Source: an uncultured Shewanella sp.
Lineage (GTDB): Bacteria; Pseudomonadota; Gammaproteobacteria; Enterobacterales; Shewanellaceae
Direction: 5' to 3'
Assembly: GCA_947503555.1 (NCBI GenBank)
Contig: CANNEE010000010.1
Location: forward strand, 117,838 to 181,837
Length of the DNA stretch: 64,000 nt
This document shows, piece after piece, positions 40,362-49,855 of the stretch; position 1 is the first letter of the stretch; each line of letters begins with the position of its first letter. Under the pieces are notes generated by a model. It was not told the DNA's origin, searched no databases, and worked only from the letters and a program-made list of their open reading frames with translations. The position numbers and the translations under genes are program-made.

Positions 40362-41237
40362 ATGGCAAAGGTTGCATTTTTGGGACTAGGGGTGATGGGA
40401 TACCCAATGGCGGGACATTTAGCGCGCCAAGGGCATGAGGTCACCGTCTACAATCGTACTCAAGAGAAAGCGGTAGCTTGGGCCGAGCAACACCAAAGCA
40501 AGTGGGCCGCTACGCCTGCAGAAGCAGCCAAAGGGCAGGAGATAGTGTTTTGCTGTGTGGGTAATGATGATGACCTACGTCAAGTAGTCATGGGTGAGCA
40601 AGGTGCTATTCATGGTATGGCTGCTGGGAGTGTTTTTGTCGACCACACCACCGCCTCTGCAGATGTGGCAAGAGAGCTGTCGGTATCCCTTGCGCAACAT
40701 GATGTTGCCTTTCTTGATGCCCCTGTATCTGGCGGTCAAGCCGGTGCTGAAAATGGGGTGTTAACAGTCATGCTAGGTGGTGATGAAGCGGTATTTGAGC
40801 GCGTTAAACCTGTAATTATGGCCTATGCTCGTTGTGCAGAACTTCTTGGCGAAGTGGGAGCGGGTCAGCTCACTAAAATGGTTAATCAGATCTGTATTGC
40901 CGGCGTAGTACAAGGTCTAGCTGAAGGCCTACATTTTGCACGTAGTGCCGGGCTCGATGGCGAGAAAGTGGTTGAGGTGATAAGCAAGGGGGCGGCTCAA
41001 TCATGGCAAATGGAAAATCGCTATCAAACCATGTGGCAAGGTGAATACGATTTTGGATTCGCTATCGATTGGATGCGTAAAGATTTATCTATTGCGTTAA
41101 ATGAGGCGCGTGCTAATGGCTCACACCTACCACTGACGGCACTTGTCGATCAATTTTACAGCGAAGTGCAATCTATGGGTGGCAATCGTTGGGATACATC
41201 AAGTTTGCTCGCACGACTCGAGAAGACGCGTAAATAG
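40362..41237 (+). CDS. NAD(P)-dependent beta-hydroxyacid dehydrogenase (GarR/3-hydroxyisobutyrate type)
   Basis: Rossmann domain with FLGLGVMGYPMAGHLA at the N-terminus, the substrate-binding block DAPVSGGQAGAENG (about 121-134) and the catalytic lysine in QLTKMVNQI (about 170). The second domain is all-helical. 291 residues is typical of 3-hydroxyisobutyrate dehydrogenase and tartronate semialdehyde reductase; sequence alone does not pick between them or a succinic-semialdehyde-reductase role. GTAAGGAG provides a good ribosome site. Likely cotranscribed with the FGGY kinase. Confidence 0.88.
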   Translation: MAKVAFLGLGVMGYPMAGHLARQGHEVTVYNRTQEKAVAWAEQHQSKWAATPAEAAKGQEIVFCCVGNDDDLRQVVMGEQGAIHGMAAGSVFVDHTTASADVARELSVSLAQHDVAFLDAPVSGGQAGAENGVLTVMLGGDEAVFERVKPVIMAYARCAELLGEVGAGQLTKMVNQICIAGVVQGLAEGLHFARSAGLDGEKVVEVISKGAAQSWQMENRYQTMWQGEYDFGFAIDWMRKDLSIALNEARANGSHLPLTALVDQFYSEVQSMGGNRWDTSSLLARLEKTRK

Positions 41238-41263
41238 CATTTGTGCTGTTGAGAAGGGTGAAC

Positions 41264-41292
41264 AAAAAGGACAGCATTTAGCTGTCCTTTTT
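41264..41292. terminator. Bidirectional rho-independent terminator
   Basis: AAGGACAGC/GCTGTCCTT with a five-base loop, A- and T-runs on the two sides, between the converging dehydrogenase and cdd genes. Confidence 0.9.
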
Positions 41293-41316
41293 AATGAGCT
41301 AAGACTAAAGCCAATT

Positions 41317-42210
41317 TTATTCGGTTGGATCAACCACAATATGCTCAAGCTCAACATCAGAGACAGAGCGAAGAGCATTTAAGGTGGAGCCAACGAGGGA
41401 GATTTGACCTTTACCTGACTCAATAAGAATCGCTCTATTGATCTCGTTGTATTCACGGTTGTGTCTAGCAAGGCAAGAGAAAGCCATCTGCATCGGCATC
41501 ATTGATGGGTTAAATGCAGCGCTTTCTGCGTAGCGTCCACAATAGGTTTCACCATCTTTGGTTTCTAGGACGACGGCAGCAAAACTCTTAGTATATGGCG
41601 CGTAGCTAAGACTAGCATGATCTAAGCCTTCAATTACCATAGGGTCGTCGCTTTCCATTTCTAACTCAGTTTGTTGCTTGGTGAGTAGTGGGGAAGTGAC
41701 ATTAAGGTCCGTTGGACCAAATGCATATGGTAAATAGTGAGACAATGGGTGAGTGTCTTGCTCTGGCAGATGAATTTGGATCTTCTGACCTTGAACTAAC
41801 TCATTCATAAATTGACGACAATGACCACAAGGACTGTAGTTGACTATGATGTCGACAATTTGTTGCTCGCCACTTAGCCAAGCATGGCTAATCGCGCTCT
41901 GCTCTGCATGGACTGAGTGGTTTAAAGATTCACCGGGTAGCTCTAGGTTGGCACCCATGTAGATATCGCCGCTTTTACCTTTGGCAATAGCGCCGACGTA
42001 GAATTCACTGATTGGCGGGTTGGCTAACGTCGCAGCAATAGGCAGAAGAGCGAGTAATAATTCTGATTCGCCAAGGCCCGAGGCTGCTTTTAGTTCTGAC
42101 AGTTGCTGAGCGTCGATATGGCCAGCAAAGTCTTTATTTAACATTGGGATCAACGCCGTTGCCAGACTTTCTGGCAGTTGGGTTATGCTTTTAACAAATC
42201 TATCTTGCAT
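41317..42210 (-). CDS. cdd: Cytidine deaminase
   Basis: Deaminates cytidine and deoxycytidine to uridine forms for pyrimidine salvage. Long dimeric E. coli type of 297 residues with a catalytic N-terminal and a degenerate C-terminal deaminase domain. Zinc and proton-transfer residues are in [10 protein letters not shown] (His, Glu) and SPCGHCRQF (two Cys). The second domain lacks the full zinc set, as in E. coli Cdd. GGAAC lies before the ATG. Its minus-strand neighbour sbcB ends 96 nt upstream. Confidence 0.95.
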   Translation of the reverse strand: MQDRFVKSITQLPESLATALIPMLNKDFAGHIDAQQLSELKAASGLGESELLLALLPIAATLANPPISEFYVGAIAKGKSGDIYMGANLELPGESLNHSVHAEQSAISHAWLSGEQQIVDIIVNYSPCGHCRQFMNELVQGQKIQIHLPEQDTHPLSHYLPYAFGPTDLNVTSPLLTKQQTELEMESDDPMVIEGLDHASLSYAPYTKSFAAVVLETKDGETYCGRYAESAAFNPSMMPMQMAFSCLARHNREYNEINRAILIESGKGQISLVGSTLNALRSVSDVELEHIVVDPTE

Positions 42211-42306
42211 TTCCCAGTTCCTTATTTGTTAAACTCACGGGTAATCATTCTAGTAATCTTATTACAGATAAAATGAGATTTAGTTCTCAAATTGACGGCT
42301 TGATTA

Positions 42307-43719
42307 TTAGAGAGACCGCAAATAATGACATAAAGCTTCCAATAATTTCTGTTTGCTTTCATTTTGCTCTGTTTCATGAAGAATATTTTCCAGTCTGAGC
42401 ATATAGTCTGGATCATTGAGTCTAGTATGGCAGAAATTACGCCAGCGACTTGCTTCACTATCATTCAAGGTCTCAGGATAGTTTCGTCCTCGATAACGAA
42501 ATAGCATCTCTTTAATACGAGTATCGTCAAACTCTAGCTCCAGAGCAGCCAAGTTTTGAGGTTGAGTATTACGTATCATCTCCATTTTGGCTTTGTCGGC
42601 ACTGGAGAAAAAGCCACCGCTATAAAGCATCAGATCGGGGTCGGTGATCTCTTTGTCATAATCACTATCAAATACCTGAGCGAGTTTTTCTCTTAGTTCA
42701 GGATGCTGTCGAAGGCGCTTGTATTGCTCTCTAGCAAATGGCTTATCTATGGCTAGACGCTCTGCATTATCATCGGTGAGACTTTTAGCTGTTGAAACAA
42801 AAGGACACTTGTTAACGTGTAGCTGTTTCAAGCCAATGGGAAGTTCATCGTCAGCCAGTTCACTTCTGGGGGTATATAGTCGCTCTCTTATCTCATCGAC
42901 ACTGAGCTCAATCAGGGGACTGACATCCATAGCAAGATTGACACAAATGACAGCGTTCTTATTGGTGTTGTGATAAGCGATCGGAGCGATAAGTGTGGTA
43001 CAACCTTGGGTAGCAGGAATCTTTGAACTCACATGCACTAAGGGTTGCATATTGAGCACATCTATCTGTTGGTTGACCGCTTGTTTACGTCTTAAACCAA
43101 AATAGTATTGATATAGTTTGGGTTGCTTTTCTTTGATGAGCTTAGCCATGGCTATCGTCGCATAGACGTCTGACATAGCATCATGGGCCTTTTCATGGCT
43201 TAAGCCATTGGCTTTAGTGAGCTCTTCCAGCTTAAAACTTGGACTGCCATCCTCCTTTGTAGGCCAATTAATCCCTTCAGGGCGAAATGCATAGCAAGCT
43301 CTCACTAGGTCAATAATATCCCAGCGTGAATTCCCCTGCTGCCATTCTCTGGCGTAAGGGTCGATGAAATTGCGGTAAAAGCCGTAACGGCTAACTTCAT
43401 CGTCAAATCTTAAGGAGTTATAGCCAGCGACACAGGTATTAGGTTGACTAAATAGCTGATTAATACGTCCCATAAATTCGGTTTCAGGTATGCCTTTGCT
43501 ATTGGCTAGCTGCGGGGTAATTCCTGTCACTAATATTGCTTCTGGTGATGGCAGATAGTCAGCTGCAAGTTTGCAGTAAAAGGTTTCTGGTTCGCCTATG
43601 ATGTTGAGTTCGAGATCGGTTCGAATCCCTGCAAATTGTGAGGCTCTATCCTTGGCTGGATTGGCACCAAAGGTTTCATAATCATGCCAAAAAATAGTGG
43701 CTTGAGGTTTATTAGACAT
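42307..43719 (-). CDS. sbcB: Exodeoxyribonuclease I
   Basis: 3'-5' single-strand DNA exonuclease acting in recombination and mismatch repair. DEDDh motifs: DYETFG at the N-terminus (motif I), the NSLRFDDEV block (motif II) and HDAMSDV (motif III with the active-site His). A SH3-like and C-terminal helical region complete the 470-residue chain. I place the start at MSNKPQ, 43719, since homologues begin there; the frame stays open 147 nt further upstream to 43866 without conserved sequence. Divergent from the unknown gene at 43878. Confidence 0.95.
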   Translation of the reverse strand: MSNKPQATIFWHDYETFGANPAKDRASQFAGIRTDLELNIIGEPETFYCKLAADYLPSPEAILVTGITPQLANSKGIPETEFMGRINQLFSQPNTCVAGYNSLRFDDEVSRYGFYRNFIDPYAREWQQGNSRWDIIDLVRACYAFRPEGINWPTKEDGSPSFKLEELTKANGLSHEKAHDAMSDVYATIAMAKLIKEKQPKLYQYYFGLRRKQAVNQQIDVLNMQPLVHVSSKIPATQGCTTLIAPIAYHNTNKNAVICVNLAMDVSPLIELSVDEIRERLYTPRSELADDELPIGLKQLHVNKCPFVSTAKSLTDDNAERLAIDKPFAREQYKRLRQHPELREKLAQVFDSDYDKEITDPDLMLYSGGFFSSADKAKMEMIRNTQPQNLAALELEFDDTRIKEMLFRYRGRNYPETLNDSEASRWRNFCHTRLNDPDYMLRLENILHETEQNESKQKLLEALCHYLRSL

Positions 43720-43877
43720 TGCTCGAATAGTTATTGGGTCATCTAGGGCGCATCTTAGCACTTTAGGGAAGAAATGCGCAGTGTTCGTCAAATTTAGCCG
43801 TGTATCTGGCTTTTTATCGTGCAAGGGTAAGACTTTAGGGTTAGAGTACATGACTAATTTAGTCATATGGAAATGAG

Positions 43878-44690
43878 ATGCTAAATCAATTTCTTAGCCA
43901 ACCAGTAGCCTTTCATCTCGATAAAGCCCACAGTTTCATCATTAGGCTGTCGCCAAGCTGCAGTGACTTTACTGTATTGGAAGCCCTAAGCACGCCTTTT
44001 GCTGAGTTAGTCGTTACCCAAGTTGATGAGCAAAGCGGAGCTCTGATTTTAAGGTTACCGCCTTTTATTGAGTTAGAAACTCAAACTAGTGTTGAGCCTA
44101 GGGAGTCGAAGGGGCAATTAACACGCTGCTTGGGACAAGGGGTTAGACTTTACCCCCATATGGCGACATCGCCTAAGTATTTTATTGGTTCGCTACGACA
44201 GGGGATTGAGCTCAAGGTGAGTCTTATTGAAAGGGCGTTATCCATTAATCTGGTCGACAACTCTCAGTTTGAACTGGTGCCTTTGGAACAGGATTTGAGG
44301 CTTTTTATCGGTCCTAAAGTGATGATGAAGGCCAAAGCCTTAGTTGCTCGTATTTATGACTATGACAAAGGACCTGAAATGCTTGCCTTACATAGGGGTG
44401 AGATTGAGCTGGTTCTTATAGAGTTACAACAGTATCGCTTAAATTATAAAGGTTCACATGCTGGGCTATCGGCTGAAATTAACCGGCTCGAATTACAGCT
44501 AAGGGAAAAGAGTCAGTGGTTATCACGTTTATATAGCCAAGCCATTGAACGTAGTAGTTTAGGCAATAGTGCTAATTGCCATGGCCAAGTTAGTGAAGAA
44601 GATAAACTTGCTCGTAAATTGGAGTATTATCGACTCTTGGCGCCTTCAGGGGTTACCGACTTAGTAACTCAACTCATGAATGAGCATTAA
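43878..44690 (+). CDS. Hypothetical protein, not recognised
   Basis: I do not recognise this 270-residue protein. The first 170 residues look beta-rich and mixed (EALSTPFAELVVTQVD, LILRLPPFIELET, FELVPLEQDLRLFI), with no signal peptide or membrane helix. The C-terminal third is helical and likely coiled coil (AEINRLELQLREKSQWLSRL). There are no catalytic motifs I can point to. GGAAATGAG precedes the ATG. It starts 158 bp from sbcB on the opposite strand and ends 75 bp before rlmA. Codon use matches its neighbours, so it is a real gene, probably genus-restricted. Confidence 0.75.
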   Translation: MLNQFLSQPVAFHLDKAHSFIIRLSPSCSDFTVLEALSTPFAELVVTQVDEQSGALILRLPPFIELETQTSVEPRESKGQLTRCLGQGVRLYPHMATSPKYFIGSLRQGIELKVSLIERALSINLVDNSQFELVPLEQDLRLFIGPKVMMKAKALVARIYDYDKGPEMLALHRGEIELVLIELQQYRLNYKGSHAGLSAEINRLELQLREKSQWLSRLYSQAIERSSLGNSANCHGQVSEEDKLARKLEYYRLLAPSGVTDLVTQLMNEH

Positions 44691-44765
44691 CTTGTGGCTT
44701 TTGCTGGTGCTTATGCCTTTGGCTGTTATAATCCCGCCCTTGTTTAATCAGTTTTGAGTCTCACT

Positions 44766-45587
44766 ATGTGTTATATCTGCCCTCTATGTCGTCAGCCACT
44801 TCAGTTATTAGACAGGACATGGAAATGCAGTCAGGGTCATTGTTTTGATAAGGCAAAAGAGGGCTATGTCAACCTCTTACCGGTACAGAATAAGAAGTCA
44901 CAAGATCCTGGTGACAATAAGCAGATGATGTTTGCTCGCCGAGAATTCCTTAATCAGGGTTATTATCAACACCTTAGTGATAGACTGAATGAACTTGCAT
45001 CAGAGTATGCCGATTCAGCCATCAGTATTTTAGATATAGGTTGTGGTGAAGGTTATTACACTGGCCGCTTAGTTGATGCGCTATCTTCTTCCTCTCAAAA
45101 CATAAATATACGAGTTCACGGACTGGACATTTCTAAGTCCGCCATTCGTTACGGCGCCAAGCGATATTCTCATATTAACTTTTGTGTCGCGAGTGTGTTT
45201 GACATGCCATTTGCCGATGATAGCTTTGATCTGGTTATCCGTATTTATGCGCCATCGGATCTTGATGAACTTAAGCGAGTAATGAAACCTGGAGGGGTAA
45301 TAATTACTGTTGCACCAGGTCCTTATCATCATTATGCGCTTAAGAAAACAATATACAGTGAACCTAAGCCTCACCCTGTGTCAGAAGCACGGTTAGATGG
45401 GTTCAATTGCTTGCATCAAGAAAGACTCACCAGTGACATGGAAATAAATTCTGAACAGGATTTAACTCATTTTCTCGAGATGACGCCCTATGCATGGAAG
45501 CTAAGCCAATATCAGAAACAACAATTGGTAGAGAAGGGCTTAATTTGTGAGCTTGATTTTCAGATAGAGGTTCATCAATTAGTCTAA
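44766..45587 (+). CDS. rlmA: 23S rRNA (guanine745-N1)-methyltransferase RlmA
   Basis: Methylates G745 of helix 35 in 23S rRNA using SAM. The N-terminal zinc finger has CPLC and a later Cys/His pair (CSQGHCFD), followed by the family signature AKEGYVNLLPVQNKKSQDPG. The SAM-binding motif I is ILDIGCGEGYYTG, and RIYAPSDLDELKRVMKPGG matches the later Rossmann motifs. Start ATG 44766 follows the family N-terminus; an in-frame TTG lies at 44754. About 273 residues is normal. Confidence 0.95.
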   Translation: MCYICPLCRQPLQLLDRTWKCSQGHCFDKAKEGYVNLLPVQNKKSQDPGDNKQMMFARREFLNQGYYQHLSDRLNELASEYADSAISILDIGCGEGYYTGRLVDALSSSSQNINIRVHGLDISKSAIRYGAKRYSHINFCVASVFDMPFADDSFDLVIRIYAPSDLDELKRVMKPGGVIITVAPGPYHHYALKKTIYSEPKPHPVSEARLDGFNCLHQERLTSDMEINSEQDLTHFLEMTPYAWKLSQYQKQQLVEKGLICELDFQIEVHQLV

Positions 45588-45765
45588 ATTAGTATTGTTT
45601 GCTTTACAGAACTAAAGTATTAACGGGACGCTATCCTTAATAATTTTAATGACTTACAAATGGCATGGAGATTGAGGGTTCAGTCATAGGTTTTAATCAG
45701 GATTAGATATTGAGCAAATAACAGAAAATTAAGTAAAAAAAGACTTTTACCAACAAGTTATGCGG

Positions 45766-45793
45766 TTGACTTATAGCTAGAATGCTATATAGT
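45766..45793 (+). promoter_or_regulatory. Promoter of the cold-shock gene
   Basis: TTGACT (45766-45771), 16-base spacer, TATAGT (45788-45793). It predicts a 5' leader of roughly 130 nt before the cold-shock ATG. Long leaders are common in cspA-type mRNAs, where they fold differently at low temperature. The rest of the region 45588-45765 shows no gene. Confidence 0.65.
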
Positions 45794-45930
45794 GAACTCA
45801 GCTTGAAAGTTGGGCTTATATTTATGTGTTCAATACGACCCAGTTCGTCCTGTAAACATAAGTAATACCGGCATTTTCAGCTCTACTGCCGTTAAGGCTT
45901 TAATTTATATTTTTACAGGATTTAAATATC

Positions 45931-46140
45931 ATGTCTCAAGTAACTGGTGTTGTTAAGTGGTTCAACTCTGATAAAGGTTTTGGTTTTATCGAGCAAGAGA
46001 ATGGCCCAGACGTATTCGTTCACTTCCGTGCTATCAACACTGATGGTTTCAAGACTCTAGACGAAGGTCAAAAGGTTTCTTTCAATGTGACTCAAGGTCA
46101 GAAAGGTCCTCAAGCTGAAAACGTTTCTGTTATCGGCTAA
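45931..46140 (+). CDS. CspA-family cold-shock protein
   Basis: Single-stranded nucleic-acid-binding OB-fold of 69 residues. RNP1 (KGFGFIEQ) and RNP2 (VFVHF) are both present in order, and the start [16 protein letters not shown] is standard. RNA chaperone or antiterminator role at low temperature or in stationary phase is family knowledge; which paralogue this is cannot be told. The long leader supports temperature control. AGGA precedes the ATG. Confidence 0.95.
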   Translation: MSQVTGVVKWFNSDKGFGFIEQENGPDVFVHFRAINTDGFKTLDEGQKVSFNVTQGQKGPQAENVSVIG

Positions 46141-46181
46141 GTCTTGAATTCTCAGCTTTAAGCTGAGAGTCCAAATGTAAG

Positions 46182-46214
46182 GAGCTATGGTTTTTGCCAT
46201 GGCTCTTTTGTTTT
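46182..46214 (+). terminator. Rho-independent terminator of the cold-shock gene
   Basis: GAGCTATGG pairs with CCATGGCTC (one G-U), then TTTTGTTTT. A second palindrome CTCAGCTTTAAGCTGAG lies just upstream at about 46151-46167. Confidence 0.8.
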
Positions 46215-46261
46215 AAGCTGCAAAATATTTCTGACTGTTGCTTTACATACCCTGTAAAAAT

Positions 46262-46296
46262 AAAAAAGGCATAATTTTTAAATTATGCCTTTTTTA
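46262..46296 (-). terminator. Rho-independent terminator of the ABC transporter operon
   Basis: AAGGCATAATTT and AAATTATGCCTT arms with A- and T-runs on both sides. It can serve both strands between the converging cold-shock and ABC genes. Confidence 0.9.
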
Positions 46297-46316
46297 TTTT
46301 TTGTGATGTAGTCAAA

Positions 46317-47216
46317 TTACGAGAAGAGGGTATCTTCCAAGGTTCTACCTTTTATGAGTACCTTATATTGCCAGCCATATTGCTGAAACTGCTCGAACAA
46401 GTATATCTCTAACCCTGCCGCTAATTCTGGCTTATATTGAATTAAGAACTCATTCTCTTGTTTGCTTGAGACTGACTCTACGGCATCATGGGCGCTTATC
46501 ACGTCAACGAATTTATCTTGCTCACAGGCTTGCATGGTCAAGGTGAGATAATCTGCTTGAATTGACTCTTGAATAGAAACCGATTGGCTCAGTTGTCCCT
46601 TATCTAAATAAAGAACCTTGTCACACAGCTTTTCTAGTTCATCGAGATTGTGGGAGCTGATAATAAAGGTGGTTTCACCTGATAGATTACGCACTAGGTC
46701 TCGAATCGCTTTTGCATTTGCCGGATCTAAGCCTGCGGTGGGTTCGTCCAATAACACTATCTTAGGTTGGCCTATTAAAGCTTGAGCGATAGCAACGCGT
46801 TTAGCCATACCATGACTTAGGCTTGACGGTTTACTTTTTTCAACATGGGTTAGCTCGACCAGAGCTAGCACTCGCTTGGTTTCACTTCTAGCTTTTGACT
46901 GGGTGAAACCTTGAAGTCGGCCAAAATAGGTCAACTGAGCCCCAATGGTGAAGTTAGGGTCAAGGCTTGCATCTTGAGGCAGTGCAGCCATCTGTTTAAG
47001 TAGTTCTGGACTTCCTGGTTTATGACCCAGTAAACGTATCTCTCCTTTCGTCGGCCGTATAAAGCCACACATTAGGCTAAAAAGGGTTGTTTTACCTGCG
47101 CCATTTGGGCCAACCAAGGCAATAGGTGCGCCCCCATCTAGCTCGAAGCTAACATTATTAAGTGCTTGAGTATTGCCATAATGTTTAGTGAGATCCTTGC
47201 AACTGATCAGGCTCAT
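46317..47216 (-). CDS. ABC transporter ATP-binding protein
   Basis: ATPase subunit of an ABC-2 type exporter. Walker A GPNGAGKTT (about 36-44), signature LSHGMAKRVAIAQAL and Walker B IVLLDEPTAGLD are intact, with the H-loop His in IISSHNLDEL. A C-terminal extension of about 75 residues follows the nucleotide-binding domain. Substrate unknown. Its start overlaps the end of the permease gene by 4 bp, so they are coupled. Confidence 0.92.
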   Translation of the reverse strand: MSLISCKDLTKHYGNTQALNNVSFELDGGAPIALVGPNGAGKTTLFSLMCGFIRPTKGEIRLLGHKPGSPELLKQMAALPQDASLDPNFTIGAQLTYFGRLQGFTQSKARSETKRVLALVELTHVEKSKPSSLSHGMAKRVAIAQALIGQPKIVLLDEPTAGLDPANAKAIRDLVRNLSGETTFIISSHNLDELEKLCDKVLYLDKGQLSQSVSIQESIQADYLTLTMQACEQDKFVDVISAHDAVESVSSKQENEFLIQYKPELAAGLEIYLFEQFQQYGWQYKVLIKGRTLEDTLFS

Positions 47217-48019
47217 AGTGAACTCCTTTGCATGAGTTGGCGTCCTAATGCTAGGAGCAAGATGGCTTGTAGTAGTGCGACAGGAGCATAGGCAAGACTA
47301 TCCATACCTTGAGTATTAATCATAGATGAGACTTGGGCACCGGGAATGAGCCATTGCACCGGAGATAAGATTGGTGCATAGCTATTGATGATGGCCATTA
47401 GAATCGACATACCGGCCCAAAGCAATATTGCTTGAATAGTGGCTTGACGAGATGAACTGGCATTTAAGGAGAGCAATGCCATTAATGCCGTGTATGGCAA
47501 AAGTACTATGGTGATATTGATTATGATTAACGCGGCACTATAAAGCGCTGGAAGAAGTAAGCCAATGTCACGATAAAGTGCGAGTGCAACGGCCGCGGAG
47601 ACAGCTAATGTTAGTAATAGCACTTGAATACACAAGACGCCGACAAAGCGTCCAGCAAAGAGTGTGTCGCGACTGACTCGCAAGGTAATAAATCTTAGGG
47701 TTCCTCTGGCCCTGTCCGAAGCAAATTGATCGGCAGCAATAAAGATGGCAAACAGGGGAAATAGGTAGAGTGCTGCGACCCAAAATATGGCGAGCTCTGC
47801 GACTTGCCACTGAAAGAGTTGATCTACAGAGTTTTTGCCTAACAAGCTTGTTAAAAAGTCTCTGAAGTTAGGGTCAATAAGAAAGCTTGACGCACTTTTA
47901 ATAGGGTAAAGCAGTATCAGCGCCCAGACTAAAGCAAAGGCGACCAAGGCGATAATGCCCCGGCGATTAAACAGCATCTTCCTTAACTCAAAGGAAGCGA
48001 TATGTATGGCTTGATTCAC
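47213..48019 (-). CDS. ABC-2 type transporter permease
   Basis: Integral membrane partner of the ATPase gene that follows it. About six hydrophobic segments are visible (roughly 22-40, 72-95, 110-140, 150-175, 185-205, 240-258) with the pattern of NosY/ABC-2 permeases: helix 1 preceded by a basic amphipathic stretch (ELRKMLFNRRG) and the conserved SDRARGTLRFITLRVSRDTL loop. 268 residues. It follows yceH by about 50 nt on the same strand and may be in its transcript. Confidence 0.85.
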   Translation of the reverse strand: MNQAIHIASFELRKMLFNRRGIIALVAFALVWALILLYPIKSASSFLIDPNFRDFLTSLLGKNSVDQLFQWQVAELAIFWVAALYLFPLFAIFIAADQFASDRARGTLRFITLRVSRDTLFAGRFVGVLCIQVLLLTLAVSAAVALALYRDIGLLLPALYSAALIIINITIVLLPYTALMALLSLNASSSRQATIQAILLWAGMSILMAIINSYAPILSPVQWLIPGAQVSSMINTQGMDSLAYAPVALLQAILLLALGRQLMQRSSL

Positions 48020-48068
48020 TATGTTTTTCTCTTTATTGGGTGACAGAGGTTTTGTTTCGTCAGCCTTG

Positions 48069-48728
48069 TTATTCGCCTAGACCCACTTTTAAAGCTTGTA
48101 GCTCTTGGGTTAGCAGTTCAACCTGCTGCTCCAGTTCGCTGACTCTAGATGCCAAGTCAGGATTCTCAATAGGCCGTGGTGTCACGGTTGCTGGAATCGG
48201 CGGTTTGTCCGTCAAGAGGAGCTCTTCAACTGGGGTAAACAACTGAGTGTATCTGACTTCTCGGCGGCCGATCTCCTTTGCTAACTGCTGCACTAATGGT
48301 GTGCTTCTGTTTGCAAGCCCTTGTAAACTTGTTTCTACTTCTTTGATATCACTAAAGCTGTATAGGCGATTACTGCGGGTTCTCAGTTCACCTGCGGTTT
48401 GAGGCCCTCTAAGTAGCAACAAGCAGATAATGGCGAACTCGGCAGGTGTCAGTTGCAGGTCGCTAAATTCGGTATTACAAAATCTGTGCTTATATTTGAC
48501 GACTCGGCTTCCAAAACCCGACTGTTCACTAATAAGGCGTTTCTTATTTAACCCGTCAATGGTTTCTTGGACTTGTGTTTCCGATAATGCCATTACAGGT
48601 TCGCGACTGGTTTTTTGGTTACAAGCAGAGGTGAGTGCATTTAAAGAAAGTGGATATTGCTCTGGTGTTGTGACTTCTTTTTCGAGTAAACAGCCTATAA
48701 CTCTAGCTTCAAGTGGTGTCAGTTCCAT
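48069..48728 (-). CDS. yceH: YceH family protein (DUF480)
   Basis: Conserved cytoplasmic protein built from tandem winged-helix modules. The start [28 protein letters not shown]-like block and [10 protein letters not shown] match E. coli YceH well. The C-terminus has a short coiled coil ([18 protein letters not shown]). Function is not established. ATG 48728 is chosen over an in-frame TTG 12 nt upstream. The ABC permease and ATPase follow on the same strand. Confidence 0.9.
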   Translation of the reverse strand: MELTPLEARVIGCLLEKEVTTPEQYPLSLNALTSACNQKTSREPVMALSETQVQETIDGLNKKRLISEQSGFGSRVVKYKHRFCNTEFSDLQLTPAEFAIICLLLLRGPQTAGELRTRSNRLYSFSDIKEVETSLQGLANRSTPLVQQLAKEIGRREVRYTQLFTPVEELLLTDKPPIPATVTPRPIENPDLASRVSELEQQVELLTQELQALKVGLGE

Positions 48729-48743
48729 TATTGCGTCCAATAT

Positions 48744-48782
48744 AAAAAAAGCATGGCCTTGTTATAACAGAGCCATGCTTTA
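48744..48782 (-). terminator. Rho-independent terminator of cvfB
   Basis: AAAGCATGGC and GCCATGCTTT arms; seven T follow on the minus strand. Confidence 0.88.
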
Positions 48783-48830
48783 TATCCTAGGGGCTATCGC
48801 CTCAAATCATTTGATTTTAAGAAAAAAAGG

Positions 48831-49670
48831 CTAGTTTTTAGTAACTAAACGTATCCCATCCGTATCTATGGTGATAAGTTGCTGTTTATATAAGCCACCT
48901 ATTGCTTTCTTAAAGGCTTTCTTGCTCATGCCTAGCTGTTCATATATCTCATCGGCATGGGTCTTATCTGTTAGGGGTAAGAAGCCTTGAGCCTTGTTGA
49001 GTTTGTTCATAATCAAACGTGCAAACTTGTCTAGTTCATCTTTGTTGCCTTTTTGCAGCATAAGGTCAATCTTGCCGTCACTGCGTACACGTTTAATATA
49101 GCCTTTGATTTTTTGACCAAACTTTAATCTTTTAAAGAGATCATTTTTAAATATCACGCCCCAATGGCTGTTATTAATAATTGCCTTATGGCCCAGCTCA
49201 GTTGTACCTGCGATGGTTAAGTCTACTTGATCACCACTTTTATAAGGTGCAGGCGTGTTGTCAAGGAACTTATCGAGTTTAGATGAGGCGACAATACGTT
49301 CATCCGCTTTATTGACATGGATATAGACGAGGTAACTACGGCCTTCTTCTACGGGTCTTTGTTGCTCACCAAATGGAAGAAGCAAGTCTTTTTCTAAGCC
49401 CCAATCAAGGAAAGCGCCAAATGGACCCGTGGCTATCACTTTTAAATTAGCAAACTCACCGACCTGAGCCAGCGGCTTTTTGGTGGTGGCGATGACCATG
49501 TCTTGGGAGTCTAAGTACAGAAAAACGTCAATGAAATCGCCGATTTGACTGTCTTGAGGAACGAATTTATTAGGTAGTAATACCTGACCTAACTCTTGGG
49601 CGTTTAAGTACACGCCAAAATCGACCTCTTTTACGATTTCTAACTTAGCGCTTCGACCTATTTGTATCAT
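48831..49670 (-). CDS. CvfB/YitL-type S1 RNA-binding protein
   Basis: Putative RNA-binding regulator of the CvfB family: several S1-like modules (for example GEFANLKVIATGPFGAFLDWG at about 75-95, FGQKIKGYIKRVRSDGKIDLML at about 180-200) and a C-terminal winged helix (about 220-278, IYEQLGMSKKAFKKAIGGLY). In Staphylococcus CvfB affects virulence-gene expression; the gammaproteobacterial role is not known. ATG 49670 and GTG 49673 are both possible; AGAGAAAG precedes them. 280 residues is normal. Confidence 0.88.
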   Translation of the reverse strand: MIQIGRSAKLEIVKEVDFGVYLNAQELGQVLLPNKFVPQDSQIGDFIDVFLYLDSQDMVIATTKKPLAQVGEFANLKVIATGPFGAFLDWGLEKDLLLPFGEQQRPVEEGRSYLVYIHVNKADERIVASSKLDKFLDNTPAPYKSGDQVDLTIAGTTELGHKAIINNSHWGVIFKNDLFKRLKFGQKIKGYIKRVRSDGKIDLMLQKGNKDELDKFARLIMNKLNKAQGFLPLTDKTHADEIYEQLGMSKKAFKKAIGGLYKQQLITIDTDGIRLVTKN

Positions 49671-49855
49671 CACTTTCTCTTGCCTTGCTTTAACTGTGGC
49701 GGATTATATACCTCAATACCATTAATTGCAGTGATAATTCACTCTTGAGAGTAATTTGTGACTTGCGTTTAATTTTAGCCAGGGGTAAATTGCCACTCGA
49801 TATAGATCACAGAGCTGATTTAATAGAGATTGGATTGCCGTAAAAGGAAAAAGAG

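Noticed and set aside
43720-43866. 49-residue N-terminal extension of exonuclease I
   Set aside because: Family members begin just before the DYETFG motif; the extension has no conserved sequence and is better read as the divergent promoter region.
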